Shown here: in pieces, positions 1 to 11,652 of the stretch
How positions within the stretch are numbered: position 1 is the first letter of the stretch
Layout of the letters: each line of letters starts with the position of its first letter
Assembly (NCBI RefSeq): GCF_019175385.1
Contig: NC_083344.1
Location: 6,548,965-6,612,964, forward strand
Source of the DNA: Lycium barbarum
Lineage: Eukaryota; Streptophyta; Magnoliopsida; Solanales; Solanaceae
Direction of reading: 5' to 3'
Length of the DNA: 64,000 nucleotides
Translations under genes and position numbers: made by a program
The notes under the pieces: generated by a model
The model's database searches: none
What the model was told of the DNA's origin: nothing
Seen by the model: only the letters and a program-made list of their open reading frames with translations

Positions 1-203
1 ATGGGAAATGAATCCTTCGGGCATGCTTTGTTTAGGTCTTTATAATCAACACACATTCTAAATTTATTACCTTTCTTTGGCACCATAACTACGTTAGCTA
101 GCCAATCCGAGTATTTTACCTCCCGGATAGAGCCTATTTTTAAAAGCTTTGTTACCTCATCTTTTACGAAGGCATGTTTTGACTCGGCCATTGGTCCCTT
201 TTT
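1..203 (-). pseudogene. pol: Reverse transcriptase N-terminal part (partial)
   Basis: Minus-strand translation gives the start of a Ty3/gypsy reverse transcriptase: a segment reading YSDWLANVVMVPKKG followed by CVDYKDLNKACPKDSFP, which is RT conserved block 1-2. The catalytic YxDD block is beyond the window. It lies directly downstream of the protease in the same element, as expected for gag-pro-pol order. I see no stop codon in the short piece available, but the upstream frames are disrupted, so it is called a relic. Confidence 0.85.
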
Positions 204-1364
204 CTACTTCACCGAGGGGAATTTCCTATCGAGGCTGAGCTTATGAGTTGTGACTTCTGGTAGTACACCTGTCATGTCGATATGGGACCACGCAGAACAA
301 TCAGAATTAGTTTGAAGAAATTTAATTAACTTGTCCCTGAGCTCCGAGGTTAACCCCGTAACAAGGTATACTTTTCTATCCGGTAGATGTACGAACAACA
401 TAATTTTCTCCAGTTCCTCCACGGTAGATTTGGTTGCATCTGAGTCATCCGGTAATACAAACGATCTAGGCATGCCGAAATCGTCCTCTTTACCAGATGG
501 GTCCGTTTCCTTCTGCTCCACTTCCGAATCCGTATTCTTTGATTGCTATTTTGTGTTCTTGCCTTTGATTGACTCATTGCCTCTTTGATCCGGTATCCTT
601 GGAAAGGGGGGTGCTTCCTCGACCGCGAACACTTCCCTTGCCGTGGGTTGTTCGCCTCGGATAGTTCTTATCCCTTCCGGGGTTGGAAACTTCATCAACT
701 GATGTAGTGTCGACGGTACTGCTCTTATGCTATGAATCCATGGTATGCCGAGTAAAGCATTGTACTTTATATCTCCCTCGGTGACGTAAAACACAGTCTG
801 CTGTATGGTGCCGACAATGTTGACTGGCAAAGAAATTTTTCCCTTCGTAGTCTCAATTGCCATATTGAACCCGCTGAATACCCGGAATACTGGGATAATC
901 TGATCCAGTAACTTCAATTGCTCCACCACTCTCCATCGGATAATATCGGCTGAACTACCTAGGTCAATCAAAATTCGTTTAACTTGTGATTTAAAAATAA
1001 GGATAGAAATTACCAATGTATCATTGTGCGGTTGAATGATGCCTTCTGCATTCTCGTTACTGAAGGAGATGGAGCCCTCGGGTACATAGTCTCGGGTACG
1101 CTTTTCTCGTACAATTGAGACCTTTGTTCTTTTCATCATCGGTCCTCGTGGAGCATCCGTTCCCCCTATTATCATATTGATCACATGTTGGGGTTCCACC
1201 AGCTTGGCTCGTTTGTGACTCTCCCTTTCTTTGTAGTAGCTTTTGGCTCGTTCACTCAGAAATTCTCGAAGGTGGCCATTTTTCAATAAACGAGCCACCT
1301 CCTCCCTTAATTGACGACAATCTTCAGTTCTGTGCCCATGGGTCCCATGATACTCACACATCAC
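204..1364 (-). pseudogene. gag-pro: gag C-terminus, retropepsin and linker of the Retand-like element
   Basis: The frame 546-1364 (272 aa) starts in the gag zinc-knuckle-like motif CEYHGTHGHRTEDC near residues 3-16, followed by a charged segment. The retropepsin lies near residues 130-230, with LIDLGSSAD as the active-site loop (the usual plant form is DxGSS) and LLGIPWIH as the flap-distal block. The frame 204-521 continues toward RT with the segment ending in LSLDRKFPSVK, typical of the PR-RT linker of Tat elements. The two frames are separated by a stop or frameshift between about 521 and 546. The family processes Gag-Pol; this copy probably cannot, because of the interruptions. Confidence 0.8.
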
Positions 1365-2937
1365 GTTTGGGTCCCGTTGACCCGGGTCGGATCTTAATGG
1401 CCTTGGCCACCTAGCTTCCGTGATACGGCCGATAGCCGAGACAAGATCCGAGGTATTGATGTTGAAGTTATACTCTGATATCCTCGATATGTCTTTATTG
1501 CCAGCCGAACTACCGGCGTCACTTCTAAATGACAGGCCTCGACTGTTTGACGGGCGCTCAGCTCGTTTATTGCCCCTACTAGAGAAGTGATTAGCACCGA
1601 TCCTCGATTTATTCGACCTGAAGCTAGCCTTTTCTAATTGAGAATATGGTCGGTATATTTCCCTTGATGGTCTTGTCTCTGGTTCATAGTTTTTCCTCGA
1701 CCTCTCAAAGTTTTTGCCTGTATTTATAGGTCCCGGGGGAAGTTCGAGCTGGTCATCCTCTACCCGATGTTAGATTCGTACCTGTTATGGACATCTGCCC
1801 AGGTTACAGCCTCGTACTCCAACAAGTTCTCCTTTAATTTAAATGAGGCAGTCGAACTCCGGGGATTGAGTCTCTTGGTGAAAGCTTGCGCTACCCATTC
1901 TGCCGGAACCGGGGGCAGTTCCATTCGTTCCCTTTGGAAGCGGTTTACAAACTCACGTAGTAGTTCATCATCCCTTTGAGCGATTCTAAAGATATCCGCC
2001 TTTCTGGCCTGCACCTTTTTGGCTCCAGCATGAGCTTTGATAAACGCATCTGCGAACATTTCGAAAGAAGTGATAGAATGCTCGGGCGGGTGGTCATACC
2101 AAGTTAACACCCCTTTCGAGAGTGTTTCTCTGATCTTTTTCAACAACACCGACTCAATTTCATCTTCTTCGACATCGTTGCCTTTTATGGCATAAGTGTA
2201 CGAAGTCACGTGTTCCTGTGGGTCCGTTGTACCATCGTATTTCGGAATATCCGGTATCTTGAACCTCTTCAGGATTAGCTTTGGTGCCGCACTCGGAGGG
2301 AAAGGCCTTTGAATATATCTCTTTGAATCCGGCCCTTTCAAAATCGACGGAGCCCCCGAGATTTGGTCCACCCGAGAATTAATGTTTCCACCCTCTTTTT
2401 TGTTGAATCCACCTATTTTTGCAAAGTCTCGAGCATCTTTAAAACCTCGGTAGACGAACCGGCTCTAGATTCATTGCTCTCGACTATCCGTGCTTCCTCC
2501 CGCCTTGGTTCGGTAACCCCTTTTAACCTTGCTGGTGCTACCTTATCGCCTTTGCTCTGAAGCTGAGCTATGGCAATCCCTTGTTCGGCTATGGCGGTCC
2601 TTTGTTCCTGCAACATTTCAAATATTAAACGTAAGTTAATCTCATCTGGAGTATCCGGTGTTTTCCGGCCTTGAGCTCGGGACAAAGTGATTGAGTTATG
2701 AGTATTCAAGGGATCGGTGGCCGGAAGGGTGGCATTCTCCTGATTCACGGTATTCTGCCGGTTGAGGCCTTCTCTCGAGTCGACAGAATTTGGGTCGACT
2801 GGATCTGCAGGTGGGTTTCGTAACCCGCTGTTGTTCTCGTTTTTAGCTACTATCTCGTTGTTGTTCACATGACCGGAATGACCGCTGCTTGCCATTTCGT
2901 CCGTTGTTTTGTGGAAATCCGCAAATTCTTCAATCAA
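1365..2937 (-). pseudogene. gag: Gag polyprotein of the Retand-like element, frameshifted
   Basis: Three minus-strand frames together cover one gag gene. 2413-2937 (174 aa) is the N-terminal polar and coiled segment, with an LQEQRTAIAEQGIAIAQLQ stretch. 1760-2371 (203 aa) is the Retrotrans_gag core, with PKYDGTTDPQEHVTSY, then LTWYDHPP and the FIKAHAGAKK-type segment. 1394-1597 is a linker toward the zinc-knuckle region. The frames do not match: at least one shift lies near 2372-2412 and others between 1597 and 1760 and near 1394. Gag would form the virus-like particle. The start at 2937 follows the LTR/PBS region by about 55 bp. Confidence 0.8.
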
Positions 2938-2990
2938 CAGGTGAGAACAGGAAGCAGCAAAGATTAAAGCACCACTACTATCCTAGCTAG

Positions 2991-3010
2991 CCCCATGGTG
3001 TGCGGAAAAC
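2991..3010 (-). other. Degenerate primer-binding site
   Basis: Directly inside the LTR end, the minus strand reads GTTTTCCGCACACCATGGGG. It resembles the common plant TTTGGCGCC-type PBS with several substitutions. Its place between the LTR and gag is right for a PBS. The assignment is by position and partial similarity only. Confidence 0.45.
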
Positions 3011-3109
3011 TGTTTCCCCCGAATTACAGGTAACAATTAGATTTGTATGCGGTGAAATAGGATATGTGGATTAACTTTAATCCTTCAAGTTGGTATGAAA
3101 CGTCTATGG

Positions 3110-3230
<121 letters not shown>

Positions 3231-3410
3231 AATGATATATTGTAAATGATATGGGCCAAATATGCTTAAACGATGAAAATGGATTAGATCAGTTGTTGAT
3301 GAACAACACGAATCCGGACCAAAAATACTTTCAAGTGAGGTTGATATTTCAAATGGTTACAATAATATCATATGAGAAAAAAGCTAACCTAAAAAAGGGG
3401 AGGATTGCCC

Positions 3411-3422
3411 TCTATTTATAGG
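3411..3422 (-). promoter_or_regulatory. TATA box of the LTR promoter
   Basis: The minus strand reads CCTATAAATAGA, a near-perfect plant TATA box inside the 5' LTR and oriented toward gag. Confidence 0.6.
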
Positions 3423-3772
3423 TTTTCCTTATAGGCCCTTAGTACAATTCAAAAAGCCTTTATGAATAAGCCCTAAAAAGGACAAGGCTGATCCGTACGG
3501 TCTGACACCCGTACGGTTGTCAGCGCAAATGGCGAAACGGTTTTATGACGTGTGGCAACCTCACAACTGGTTATCCGGACCAACGGACACGCTCATCTGG
3601 GCTAGGACAATCCGGACCAATGGACACGCTTATTTTGATTCGGGTCAGCCGTGTCCAGTATAACATCCCCGATATGAAGCAAAGATTGAACGTGCTCGTA
3701 CCCATTTGGACCTGTCTTTGGCTCCGGCCACATCGGTCATGCGTTGACTCGCTTTTTACCGTATACATATAT

Positions 3773-4370
3773 ATACATGTATTTTGTTGTTCTAGATACA
3801 CGTTTCAGGTTAGATTATATTTGAATTTTGCTTCGTAAGACATGATAGCAAATAAAATCAAATTGAAATTTTTGGAGGACTCATATCATGAGTAGAAGAG
3901 ATTATATACACTTGAACATGATAAAATTGAAATTTTCATATCAGGGGAAGTTTATCATTGCTGATCAATATTGGTAAATTTGATAAAAGTTTAAATTCCG
4001 GTGATTCTCAATTTGTAACACATGGAATATCTAAAGAAAACAAAAAATGCATCAGAAATAGCAAAATACTTGAACGACAAGTTGATAAAAAAGAAATTTG
4101 AATTTGATCTTTTTCCTTGGTTGAAAGAAAATAAAACCAAATTCCCTTGTCATTTCCCAAACCTAAGTATCCCACCATTGTTCAAACCCTGAGAATAAAA
4201 TCGTATTTAGTAGAGAGCGCTTTACCTTTAAAGTGGGACTTTCCAGCCCGAATCCGAATTAATCGGGCTCCAAAAAAAAGACATTTTCCTACTTGCCTGG
4301 CCAAATTATAAAAAAAGCAGCAACAAATTAGACACTTAAAAAAGAACGCACCTTTATCTCAAGTAAGAGC
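3773..4370. other. AT-rich spacer without recognised gene
   Basis: The stretch between the Retand-like LTR and the Copia gag fragment contains no long frame and no terminal motif I could recognise. Confidence 0.6.
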
Positions 4371-4700
4371 TTGTGCCAACTAACGTTGTCTGCAAACTCT
4401 GAAGAATGGACTAGATCCATGAGAACGGCCTTAGGAGCGAGGAAGAAATTTGGTTTCGTTGATGGAACAATCAAGAAACCGGATGAGGAGTCGATCACTG
4501 GATTTGGAAGACTGGTGGACTATATAACCTACGCTCCGCTCGACTATCTCTCATAGAAAGGTAGCGGAGGAATTATGGACAAGTATCCGGAAGCGTCTTG
4601 CGGTCGTCAGCGGTCCTCAGATGCAACAATTGAAGGCGAAACTTTCGAAGTGCAAACAGAAGGGTAGGACCATAGTAGATTACTATAGAAAACTAATACT
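4371..4700 (+). pseudogene. Copia-type gag N-terminal fragment
   Basis: The 61-codon frame 4371-4556 contains EEWTRSMRTALGARKKFGFV followed by DGTIKKPDEES, the N-terminal gag block of many plant Copia elements (Retrotran_gag_3 type). After a stop the similarity continues in another frame, with EELWTSIRKRL and then LKAKLSKCKQKGRTIVDYYR, to about 4700. A shift and a stop separate the two parts, and the rest of the element is missing. It is a decayed fragment without LTRs nearby. Confidence 0.75.
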
Positions 4701-5124
4701 TGATAAGATTTTTGTACGTAATAGATTACTATGGAAAACTGACACTTGATAAGATTTTTGTATTCATTTATCCCTTATAGAATAAGTAATGCTATCATCT
4801 ATATTCCACAAGCATGACAAATTCGGCATTATCAAGCCATCTTGTTTTTTATAGAAAATTTTGTGGAACGATTGATCATGCCTTGAAGGAGAGTCTTGGC
4901 AGCAGCTGGTAAAATTGCTGTCAGTTTGAGCAGTGGAAATAACCTCTTGCAGAAATGCAGGGTAAGACTGCGTATAATAGACCTTTGTGGTGTTGCTCTT
5001 CCCCAAACCCCGCGCATAGCGGAAGCTTAGTGTACCAGGCTGCCCTTTGATTGATCATGCCTAGTTTTATTTTATTTTATTGATCATGCCTAGGTTTTGG
5101 CACATAGACACAAGGATTTATGAT
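4701..5124. other. Non-coding debris
   Basis: There is a short near-duplication: the segment around 4672-4705 (TAGATTACTATAGAAAACT) recurs at about 4720-4755. I found no gene; the overlapping minus-strand frames lack any recognisable motif. Confidence 0.5.
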
Positions 5125-5237
5125 CATTCAGCAGTGCCGAATATTCTTCGTCCCGAAGCAACCTAAACAGACAACTCCTGTTGAGAGTCCAAACATAAAA
5201 GTCGATCCAGTCTCGATTCAATATTTCCATTAAACCT
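5125..5237 (+). repeat. Copy A of a ~110 bp repeat also found 3' of the receptor kinase
   Basis: It aligns by eye with 28585-28697, sharing GAGAGTCCAAACATAAAAGTCG-like and ATTCAATATTTCCATT blocks, with one or two single-base gaps. It could be a dispersed repeat or a copied exon end: in one frame both copies read toward a shared SIQYFH ending. Function unknown. Confidence 0.6.
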
Positions 5238-5821
5238 TGTGCATGAGGAACAAAGTAAATGGGAATTCTTTTCCAAGGTTTCATCTTAGCCTTAATACCG
5301 TTGAAGTAAGGCACCTTATATAATTTCCAAAATCCCTTTAGATGGAGAAAAAGGATAAACATATTGGTACATTGCACCATCAGGGGAAGTTGCAAGCCCG
5401 TTATCCACCACGTTTCCCATAGACTTGAATTTTTTGGAAAGAGACAATATTTCCAGTTACCAGACTAAGTTTTAGTATATCACCATATCTACAGAAAAAG
5501 AAGTTTTGTTTTGCAAGAACTCAAAATGTAGGAAAGAGAGACTTTATAAATTCTTCCTCTGATTCTTTTTCGAACGTTTATTTTATTCCTCTTCTTGATA
5601 GGTTCTCTTCTCAAAACATTTGTCACGATTTTCAGGTTCTATGTCAAAGGAAAAACTTTAGCACTTTCAGGTAATATTTACTCCAATTCGAAGGAAACCT
5701 CAAGTTCATAATGCACTAAAGACCATTATAAAAGATTCCATTTGATTGAAACTCCATATCAATTTCCTAATTAGTTTTTACAACTTAGAGAATTCTAGGC
5801 CTTGTTTAGAATTTAAGTTTC
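5238..5821. other. Non-coding spacer
   Basis: AT-rich, with no recognised gene or terminal repeat. The minus-strand frame 5090-5395 shows no family motif. Confidence 0.5.
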
Positions 5822-6234
5822 TTATTTACCAGTTGTAAAAGATACATTAAAGTTTAAAGATGGTCCAACAGCCAAGTCATACAAGACGCTCATGCCTCTG
5901 AACTCAAATAGTATGAGCATGAAGATTATAGTTATCAAAAGTAAGAGGGCATAAAAAAAAATGTGAAATTTGAAAAAAGTAGTATTTGGGGAAAAGTTTA
6001 AAAATGGTATTTGGAAATTGGAGTTGTATTTGGACATGAATACAACTTGAAAAAATGTTGAATTTTTGTCAGTGATTTGAAGTGAAAAATGTGAAAAACA
6101 AGTATTTGGAATTTTTCAAATGCCGGTATTCAACTTGAAGTTGAATTCCGGAAAAGTGTTTCTATGTCCAAACATCATTCTGGAATAAGATTCCATAAAA
6201 GAGTGAAAATTATCCATGGCCAAATGGGCCCTAA
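5822..6234 (-). mobile_element. MITE-like Solanaceae repeat
   Basis: On the minus strand it starts near 6234 with TTAGGGCCCATTTGGCCATG and continues through low-complexity segments with repeated 'tccaaata' and 'aaatacc' words. This is the style of a common hAT-like non-autonomous repeat in Solanaceae. The opposite end, near 5795-5822 (AGGCCTTGTTTAG), is only a weak inverted match, and no clear target duplication was found. Confidence 0.45.
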
Positions 6235-6629
6235 ATAAATGTTTTGTAGACCTCCTTTAGGGGATATCATAAAGCTTCTATGTTGCAACTCAAAACTTGA
6301 TTGCATTTGTACAGAGGTGCTGATGATTTGAGTTCACGGAACTATATTAAATCAGAAGATTGCAAAAATAGGCTACTCTTTCCAAAATTGTTTCCACACT
6401 TTGGTTACAACAGTCATATACTTCAGCTGAAAGAGGAATGTCCTTTAATTGAGTTGCTTAATTATTGGGAAGCCACATAAGCTTAGTTGATTGAACATCC
6501 TTCATCGAAACATTATACTAGAATATAAGTCAAATATTACTTTTTGTACATATATATTAAATCTTGAACACTCCTAGCGGAATTTAGGGCCTTGCCGCTA
6601 ATTATGATATATATCATGATCCTTGCATA
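6235..6629. other. Spacer before the solo LTR
   Basis: AT-rich sequence forming the left flank of the solo LTR insertion. I recognised no gene. Confidence 0.5.
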
Positions 6630-6634
6630 CGTAT
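6630..6634. repeat. Target-site duplication CGTAT (left)
   Basis: CGTAT here matches 12562-12566, directly flanking the solo LTR ends. Confidence 0.85.
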
Positions 6635-7905
6635 TGTTATACCCCATTTTAATCGGGTCAAAGCGAAATATAACATATTGGTGATTCCTAATTATTTAAC
6701 TTAAGGAGTCGCCACCTAATTCTTTTTAAAGGCGAATTAGGACACCTATTTTACCTAAGCAAATGCCTAAAATAAACTCTAATTTTAAAAGTCTTACTAA
6801 CCTAATAAATTCTAGGTAAGGGTTCTAAATATCCTAATGGGAAGGTCTTAGGCATCCATTAAAACAAGAGATTGTGACGAAGTACGATAAATTAGTATCT
6901 TATAAGTAATTTAAAAAAAGGTATTTCATAAAAGTATATACGTAATTAAAATAGAGAACTTTGCAAAGAAATAACACAATGTGTTTCTAAACTTAAATAA
7001 AGAAATAACTATTTTCAAAAGGACTGAAAATCATTTTATAAATCATACATCTTGGTGTCATTTGTTTTCAAACAAAAGTACTTCCACAACACCTTGTATG
7101 AATTTAAGTAAGGAGTTGCACATAAAATAATCGCTTTTAAAGAAAATTTAGCAGATTTGAGTTTTGAGTGAGAATCACGTTATATGAATATGTTGATGAT
7201 GAAAGTTGGGTTTATTCTGAAAAATATGATATACAAAAGGACATAGGTTTTTTACAAAATAATGCTTCGGTTGATTAATTCTTTTCGGACTTGATAAAAA
7301 TGAAGCTGCCTTTCTATATTAATTCGATATAAAAAAAATAGACTTCAACCCATACTTGTTTAACAATTGATATCTCACAAGAGACTTTCACCATAAAGAA
7401 AATTTAGCGAAACGTTATAAATATGTACTTAGATGGTATTTCAAAGTGTCTGTTAACAATTGATATTTCAAAGTATCTAAAACATGAATGAAAAAAGGAT
7501 TAAGAATATATACTTAGATTCTAATAAAATCAGAAGTTATAAGTATTAGACGGGACTTTTAAAATAAGAAGTAGTTAGCTACCCTTCCTAAACTCAAAGT
7601 TATCCATGATCCTATTCTCCTAGCCACAGAATTAAAGCAAAATCAGAAACAACATGGTTATAATAGAACCACATGACGGAAGCTAGGAAATAACCCCCTC
7701 GCTCTCATTTTGCCTTTCTGTTCGGAGGTATCACGAGGTAGGCGCGACATATGTGTGAAGGAGGAAATGCAGATTTCCCAACTATCGGTAAAGTTTTGAG
7801 TCTCGCTTGACTCAAGAGTGCTCCCATATGTCATGAAAAACAAAGAAAAAAAATATAAAGAATTAGAAAACGAGCAGATTCATTAGGGAAAATAAATAGA
7901 CAAAG

Positions 7906-7992
7906 ATGAATTCTTAAAGAAAAGCATGACCAGCAAAGTCCAGCAAGATGAGTTCTTAAAGAAAAGCATGACCAGCAAAGTCCAGCAAGATA
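7906..7992. repeat. Two-copy tandem repeat, ~45 bp unit
   Basis: The block with TTCTTAAAGAAAAGCATGAC followed by CAGCAAAGTCCAGCAAGAT occurs twice in a row with one or two differences, inside the solo LTR. Confidence 0.9.
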
Positions 7993-9608
7993 CAAATTGC
8001 AAAGAAAACAAACATGAAACTTAATTGCAAGCACAAACTAAAATCGATAGAGTTCAAAGAATCGTTGTATAAATCATTTTTTAGGGACTCAACAAGACTG
8101 GAATAAAACAACTCTTCAGATCAGATTTTACGCAACTGGTTTCTTTTAAAAAACAACCACAACTATCCTATTTAATTTCTTAAACTTAATTGGTTCAAGT
8201 ATGTTTACTTCTAAACTTATTTAGGGCCTGTTTTTCCAAAAGAAATAACTTAAAACATATGGAAGTAGGCAGGAGATTTAGGGATAATGCATATTTGACT
8301 TGAGGATTTTGTCAACACAAGCAAGCTAGGAAATGCTTAAACATATAGCAAGAAAACAAACTGTTCTCCAATTAAATATCTCAAGTGAAGATAAAAAAAA
8401 AATGCTTAAGTGTCAGGCTAGTGTATTCTTGAACTACAAAATGGTAAAGGTTTGATATGGAAGCTGGGCCAAAACAGCAGTTAGCTCATTCAGACAAGAA
8501 CAAAATCAACTAATCAAACTATTTTCAGGTTAAGGACCAGAGAAAAAAAAACCTAGAGTTTTGAAATTACATGACATGTTTTGACCTGAGCATGTGAATA
8601 ATATATTTTAGAAACTATAGAAACTGATATTTGGAACTTAATACAGAGTCAAAGCAGTGAAAGGTCACTAAATGGAAGAGGATGAATGTATCATCTCTGC
8701 ATATATGTTCTTTCCCTACATTTTCTGAAGCCAAAAATATAGAATGAGGAGCTCAAATTATACTAAGCCAGCCACATTATGAATTGAACAGATTCAGGAT
8801 AGTATATTGATTTTTATTTTATACTCACAAACTAAGAATTTGAACATCTAGATCATTCAAGAACTAATATGGGGAAAGCTAAAATGAACATACATACTAA
8901 ATACTCAATCTAACAGCCCAAAGGTAATAATAAGAAACAACATGTCTAAACCTGTATCAACATTTGAATCCAACACATATAGAATGGAGCCATCAATAAC
9001 TAAAGTACACAACCAGATTAACAATACTGATGTTTAAAGAAGACTGCAGCTATTTTAAAAAAGGAACTAATTTTTGTAAACAGTTTCAACACAGAAAATT
9101 TGGATCATACAAGTATATTAAACAACAGCTTCATCAGGATCTTAACTTAGATTAAGCTGCTTCTCAAAGAATTTTGAGCTCACACAGACAAAACTAACTC
9201 TTTACTAAACCAATCTGGATTTAACGTCAGAGAAAAAAGGCTATACCGAATAGAACCATACACGAGTTAAAAGACTTGTCAATATATAAGTTGAACCTTT
9301 ACACTAATGCTTAGTTAGATTGATTAAGGGTTAGACCCAAAGCTCAAACTAACCCTTAAGAGTTCTGAAGCTACACAATTCAAACTAATCTAACTGAAGC
9401 AAACTAAACATGATCCATCATATTTATGAAAAATCTACATCAAAAGGGTTCGAAACAACTTCATGCCTCCTACTAACTAGTGCTAAGATAGGGAAAGAGA
9501 ATTACTCATTTAATTCTAGCACAACGTTTCAAAACTAAACTAACCCATACTAGAATTCAGAACGCACTCAGAACTTGACAAAGGGAAAATAAAGCTGAGA
9601 CGAAGGAA

Positions 9609-9620
9609 AGATTACCTTCC
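9609..9620 (-). promoter_or_regulatory. Splice-donor-like site in the solo LTR leader
   Basis: The minus strand reads ACTGCACCATTGGAAGGTAA, about 210 bp downstream of the TATA box. The same arrangement (CTGCAC, then 8-11 bases, then AGGTAAT) occurs in the LTRs at 50545 and 60702. Confidence 0.45.
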
Positions 9621-9819
9621 AATGGTGCAGTGAACGGGGTGCGGGGTCTTAGATCCGAAGCAATCCGACCTCGAACTTAAGTATATATTTTATATGTAAG
9701 AGATGGCAGCAAGCAGTTGAACGTTTGGGAGGTAAGGAAGAAGAAGAAGAAAACAAGAGTTTTTTTAGAGAGCAAGAGTGGCGGCCAGAACTAGGTCCAA
9801 AATGGACTCCAAATGCTAG

Positions 9820-9829
9820 TATTTATAGA
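9820..9829 (-). promoter_or_regulatory. TATA box of the solo LTR
   Basis: The minus strand reads ATCTATAAATACT, a good plant TATA box oriented with the LTR. Confidence 0.55.
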
Positions 9830-10504
9830 TACCAAGTAGGTTTTTTTTTTAGGATTCGAAGTTTTGGGCGGGATTCCCATCATTTAGGGTTTTTGAAACC
9901 GAGTCAAAATAGAACCGTTTAAATCTGAGTAAGGTGTTTTCGAGCAGATCTTCACGTGATTTGACTTAGGTATTAAACGAAAATGGTTCGACCACTTATG
10001 GTCTTTGAAGATCATAGCGCGTCTTGAAGCAAGAACGGGAAAGTCTTCTCTTTAAACAACAGAGCACATAGGTAGGTAGACGTAGAGACAAATTTTGTTC
10101 AAAAATGGGATAGACAGGACCTGTCCATGGCTGAATCGCGGCTGAAAACAAGCCGGAAATGGGAAAGGCGACAAACGGACCTGCCATGGGAAATATTAGC
10201 AAGGAGGCGCATAGAGAAAAGGATTAGGGTTTCAGATATGGTGGAAAGTGCTTTTGGTCATTTAGTGCGGCTAAGCTGGGGCAAAATTGTCTTTTCGAGT
10301 TAACAAGCCAATACGAGATTGGCATGTGGCAGGGTCATGTGGCGGACATGGGAGACACGTGAGTGGCATGCGCTGGTGGTGTGTGAAGCGTGTGTTATTG
10401 TCCGTTTGGCGCAGACGTGGCGCTTGCATGGCATCCACATGGAAAAGTTGTGTGGAATGGGCTGTGTGGATTGGGCTCTCCTTTGGGCTATTATTGACCA
10501 ATAG

Positions 10505-10514
10505 GATCATATTT
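10505..10514. repeat. Target-site duplication GATCATATTT (left)
   Basis: It matches 12038-12047 on the other side of the inverted-repeat element. The length (9 or 10) is uncertain because of a run of T. Confidence 0.7.
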
Positions 10515-10683
10515 GGGCAATTCGCAGAATTGCCCTTCTTTTGGGGTGGTCTTTAAATTTTGCCCTTCATATTTGAAATCTTTAAATTTTGCCCTTCGCT
10601 AAATCCCATGGGTTTCAGGTTCGAACCCCCACACAGTCAAAATTTAAAAAAAAAAATCGCAAGGCAAAGTTTAAATTTCGCTA

Positions 10684-10960
10684 TGCCCCCATCGGCATAC
10701 ACTTGTGAAGGAATTAGCAAAGTTATGCCGGACCCGGCATACTTATGCCTTATGGCAGACTTGGCATAAGTATGCCGGTTCCGGCATAACTTTGATAATT
10801 CCTTCACAAGTTTATGCCGGATCCAGCATAAAAGTTTGCCCATTAAAAGTATGCCCCCATCGGCATAAGCTTGTTAAGGATTTACCAAACTTATGCCGAT
10901 GGGGGCATACTTATGCCTTATGGGCAAACTTTTCCTTGAAGCATATATATGTATTTTTTC
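10684..10960. repeat. Cluster of TATGCC/GGCATA palindromic words (left cluster)
   Basis: At least six short palindromes such as ATGCCGGACCCGGCATA, ATGCCGGTTCCGGCATAA and ATGCCGGATCCAGCATAA, spaced 20-60 bp apart. They recur on the right side at about 11651-11840 (for example TATGCCGGATCCGGCATAAC). Confidence 0.85.
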
Positions 10961-11652
10961 AAGCATATATACCAAAGTTACATGGAAAAGTATTATGCTG
11001 CAACCAAATGTCCATCCCAGACAAATTCACACTTTGGCTGGCAATACAAGGTAGATTAGCAACTGTTGATAAACTTCACAAATTTGGCATTCAAGTGCCA
11101 CCTGATTGCATCTTCTGTGGGCAGACCCAAGAAACATTTTCCCATCTTTATTTTGAATGCTTCATCACAAAAGGGTTGTGGTACAGATTGTTGGTATGGC
11201 TGGGGTACACTAGAAGAATAGGGGGCTGGCAAGATGAAATCAAATGGATCTCACACATTGCTAGACACAAATCAGGCCACTGCTCCATTACTTGCTGCAT
11301 TTTTGGTATGCTAGTGGCATTGGTTTGGAGAGAAAGGAACCTACTCAGATTTCAAAACACTCAGTTTCTTCCTGATAGACTCTGCAGAGAGATTGCACAA
11401 CATATTCACATCCAAGGCAGGAACAACTTCAAATGGCAGAGAGCTCTTGCTGCTATGAATTGCTATCCCTAGCTAAGTGTAGTTGATTGAAACTGGCTGT
11501 TGTTTTTTTAATGTAATAGTTGCTCCTAGTTTGACTTATACAAGTTAGTGAGTAGGAATTTTACCATGTACAGTTGAAGGTCAGCTTCAACTTTGTGCTG
11601 TACAAGTTTTTTGGATGGAATAAAATAGACTTTCAACCAAAAAAAAAAAAGT
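10956..11652 (+). mobile_element. 5'-truncated LINE (L1-type) 3' end
   Basis: The last part of a LINE ORF2 is followed by a 3' UTR with AATAAAA at about 11619 and a poly(A) run at 11639-11650. The 5' boundary is approximate; L1 elements commonly end this way after incomplete target-primed reverse transcription. The flanking sequence belongs to the palindrome-rich element, so the LINE inserted after it formed. No clear target duplication was resolved. Confidence 0.75.
10975..11472 (+). pseudogene. LINE reverse transcriptase C-terminal zinc-binding domain (zf-RVT type)
   Basis: The open frame ends at 11472. It contains PDKFTLWLAIQGRLATVDKL, then CIFCGQTQETFSHLYFEC as the spaced Cys/His finger, then W..L..WLGY and a long tail with LVALVWRERNLLRFQN. 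This is the zinc-binding region found after the RT in plant L1 ORF2. The RT and endonuclease are absent because the copy is 5' truncated. The frame upstream of about 10970 is palindrome-rich flank and not part of the protein. Confidence 0.75.

Noticed and set aside
5090..5395. 101-codon minus-strand frame as a gene
   Set aside because: No domain or codon signal; the plus-strand repeat explains the sequence.
9725..9922. 65-codon frame near the solo LTR promoter
   Set aside because: Lies within the LTR upstream of the TATA box in element orientation, with low-complexity E-rich residues; no family.
10271..10556. Overlapping 79- to 89-codon frames on both strands
   Set aside because: Within the solo LTR; frames on both strands without domains are typical of GC-richer stretches.
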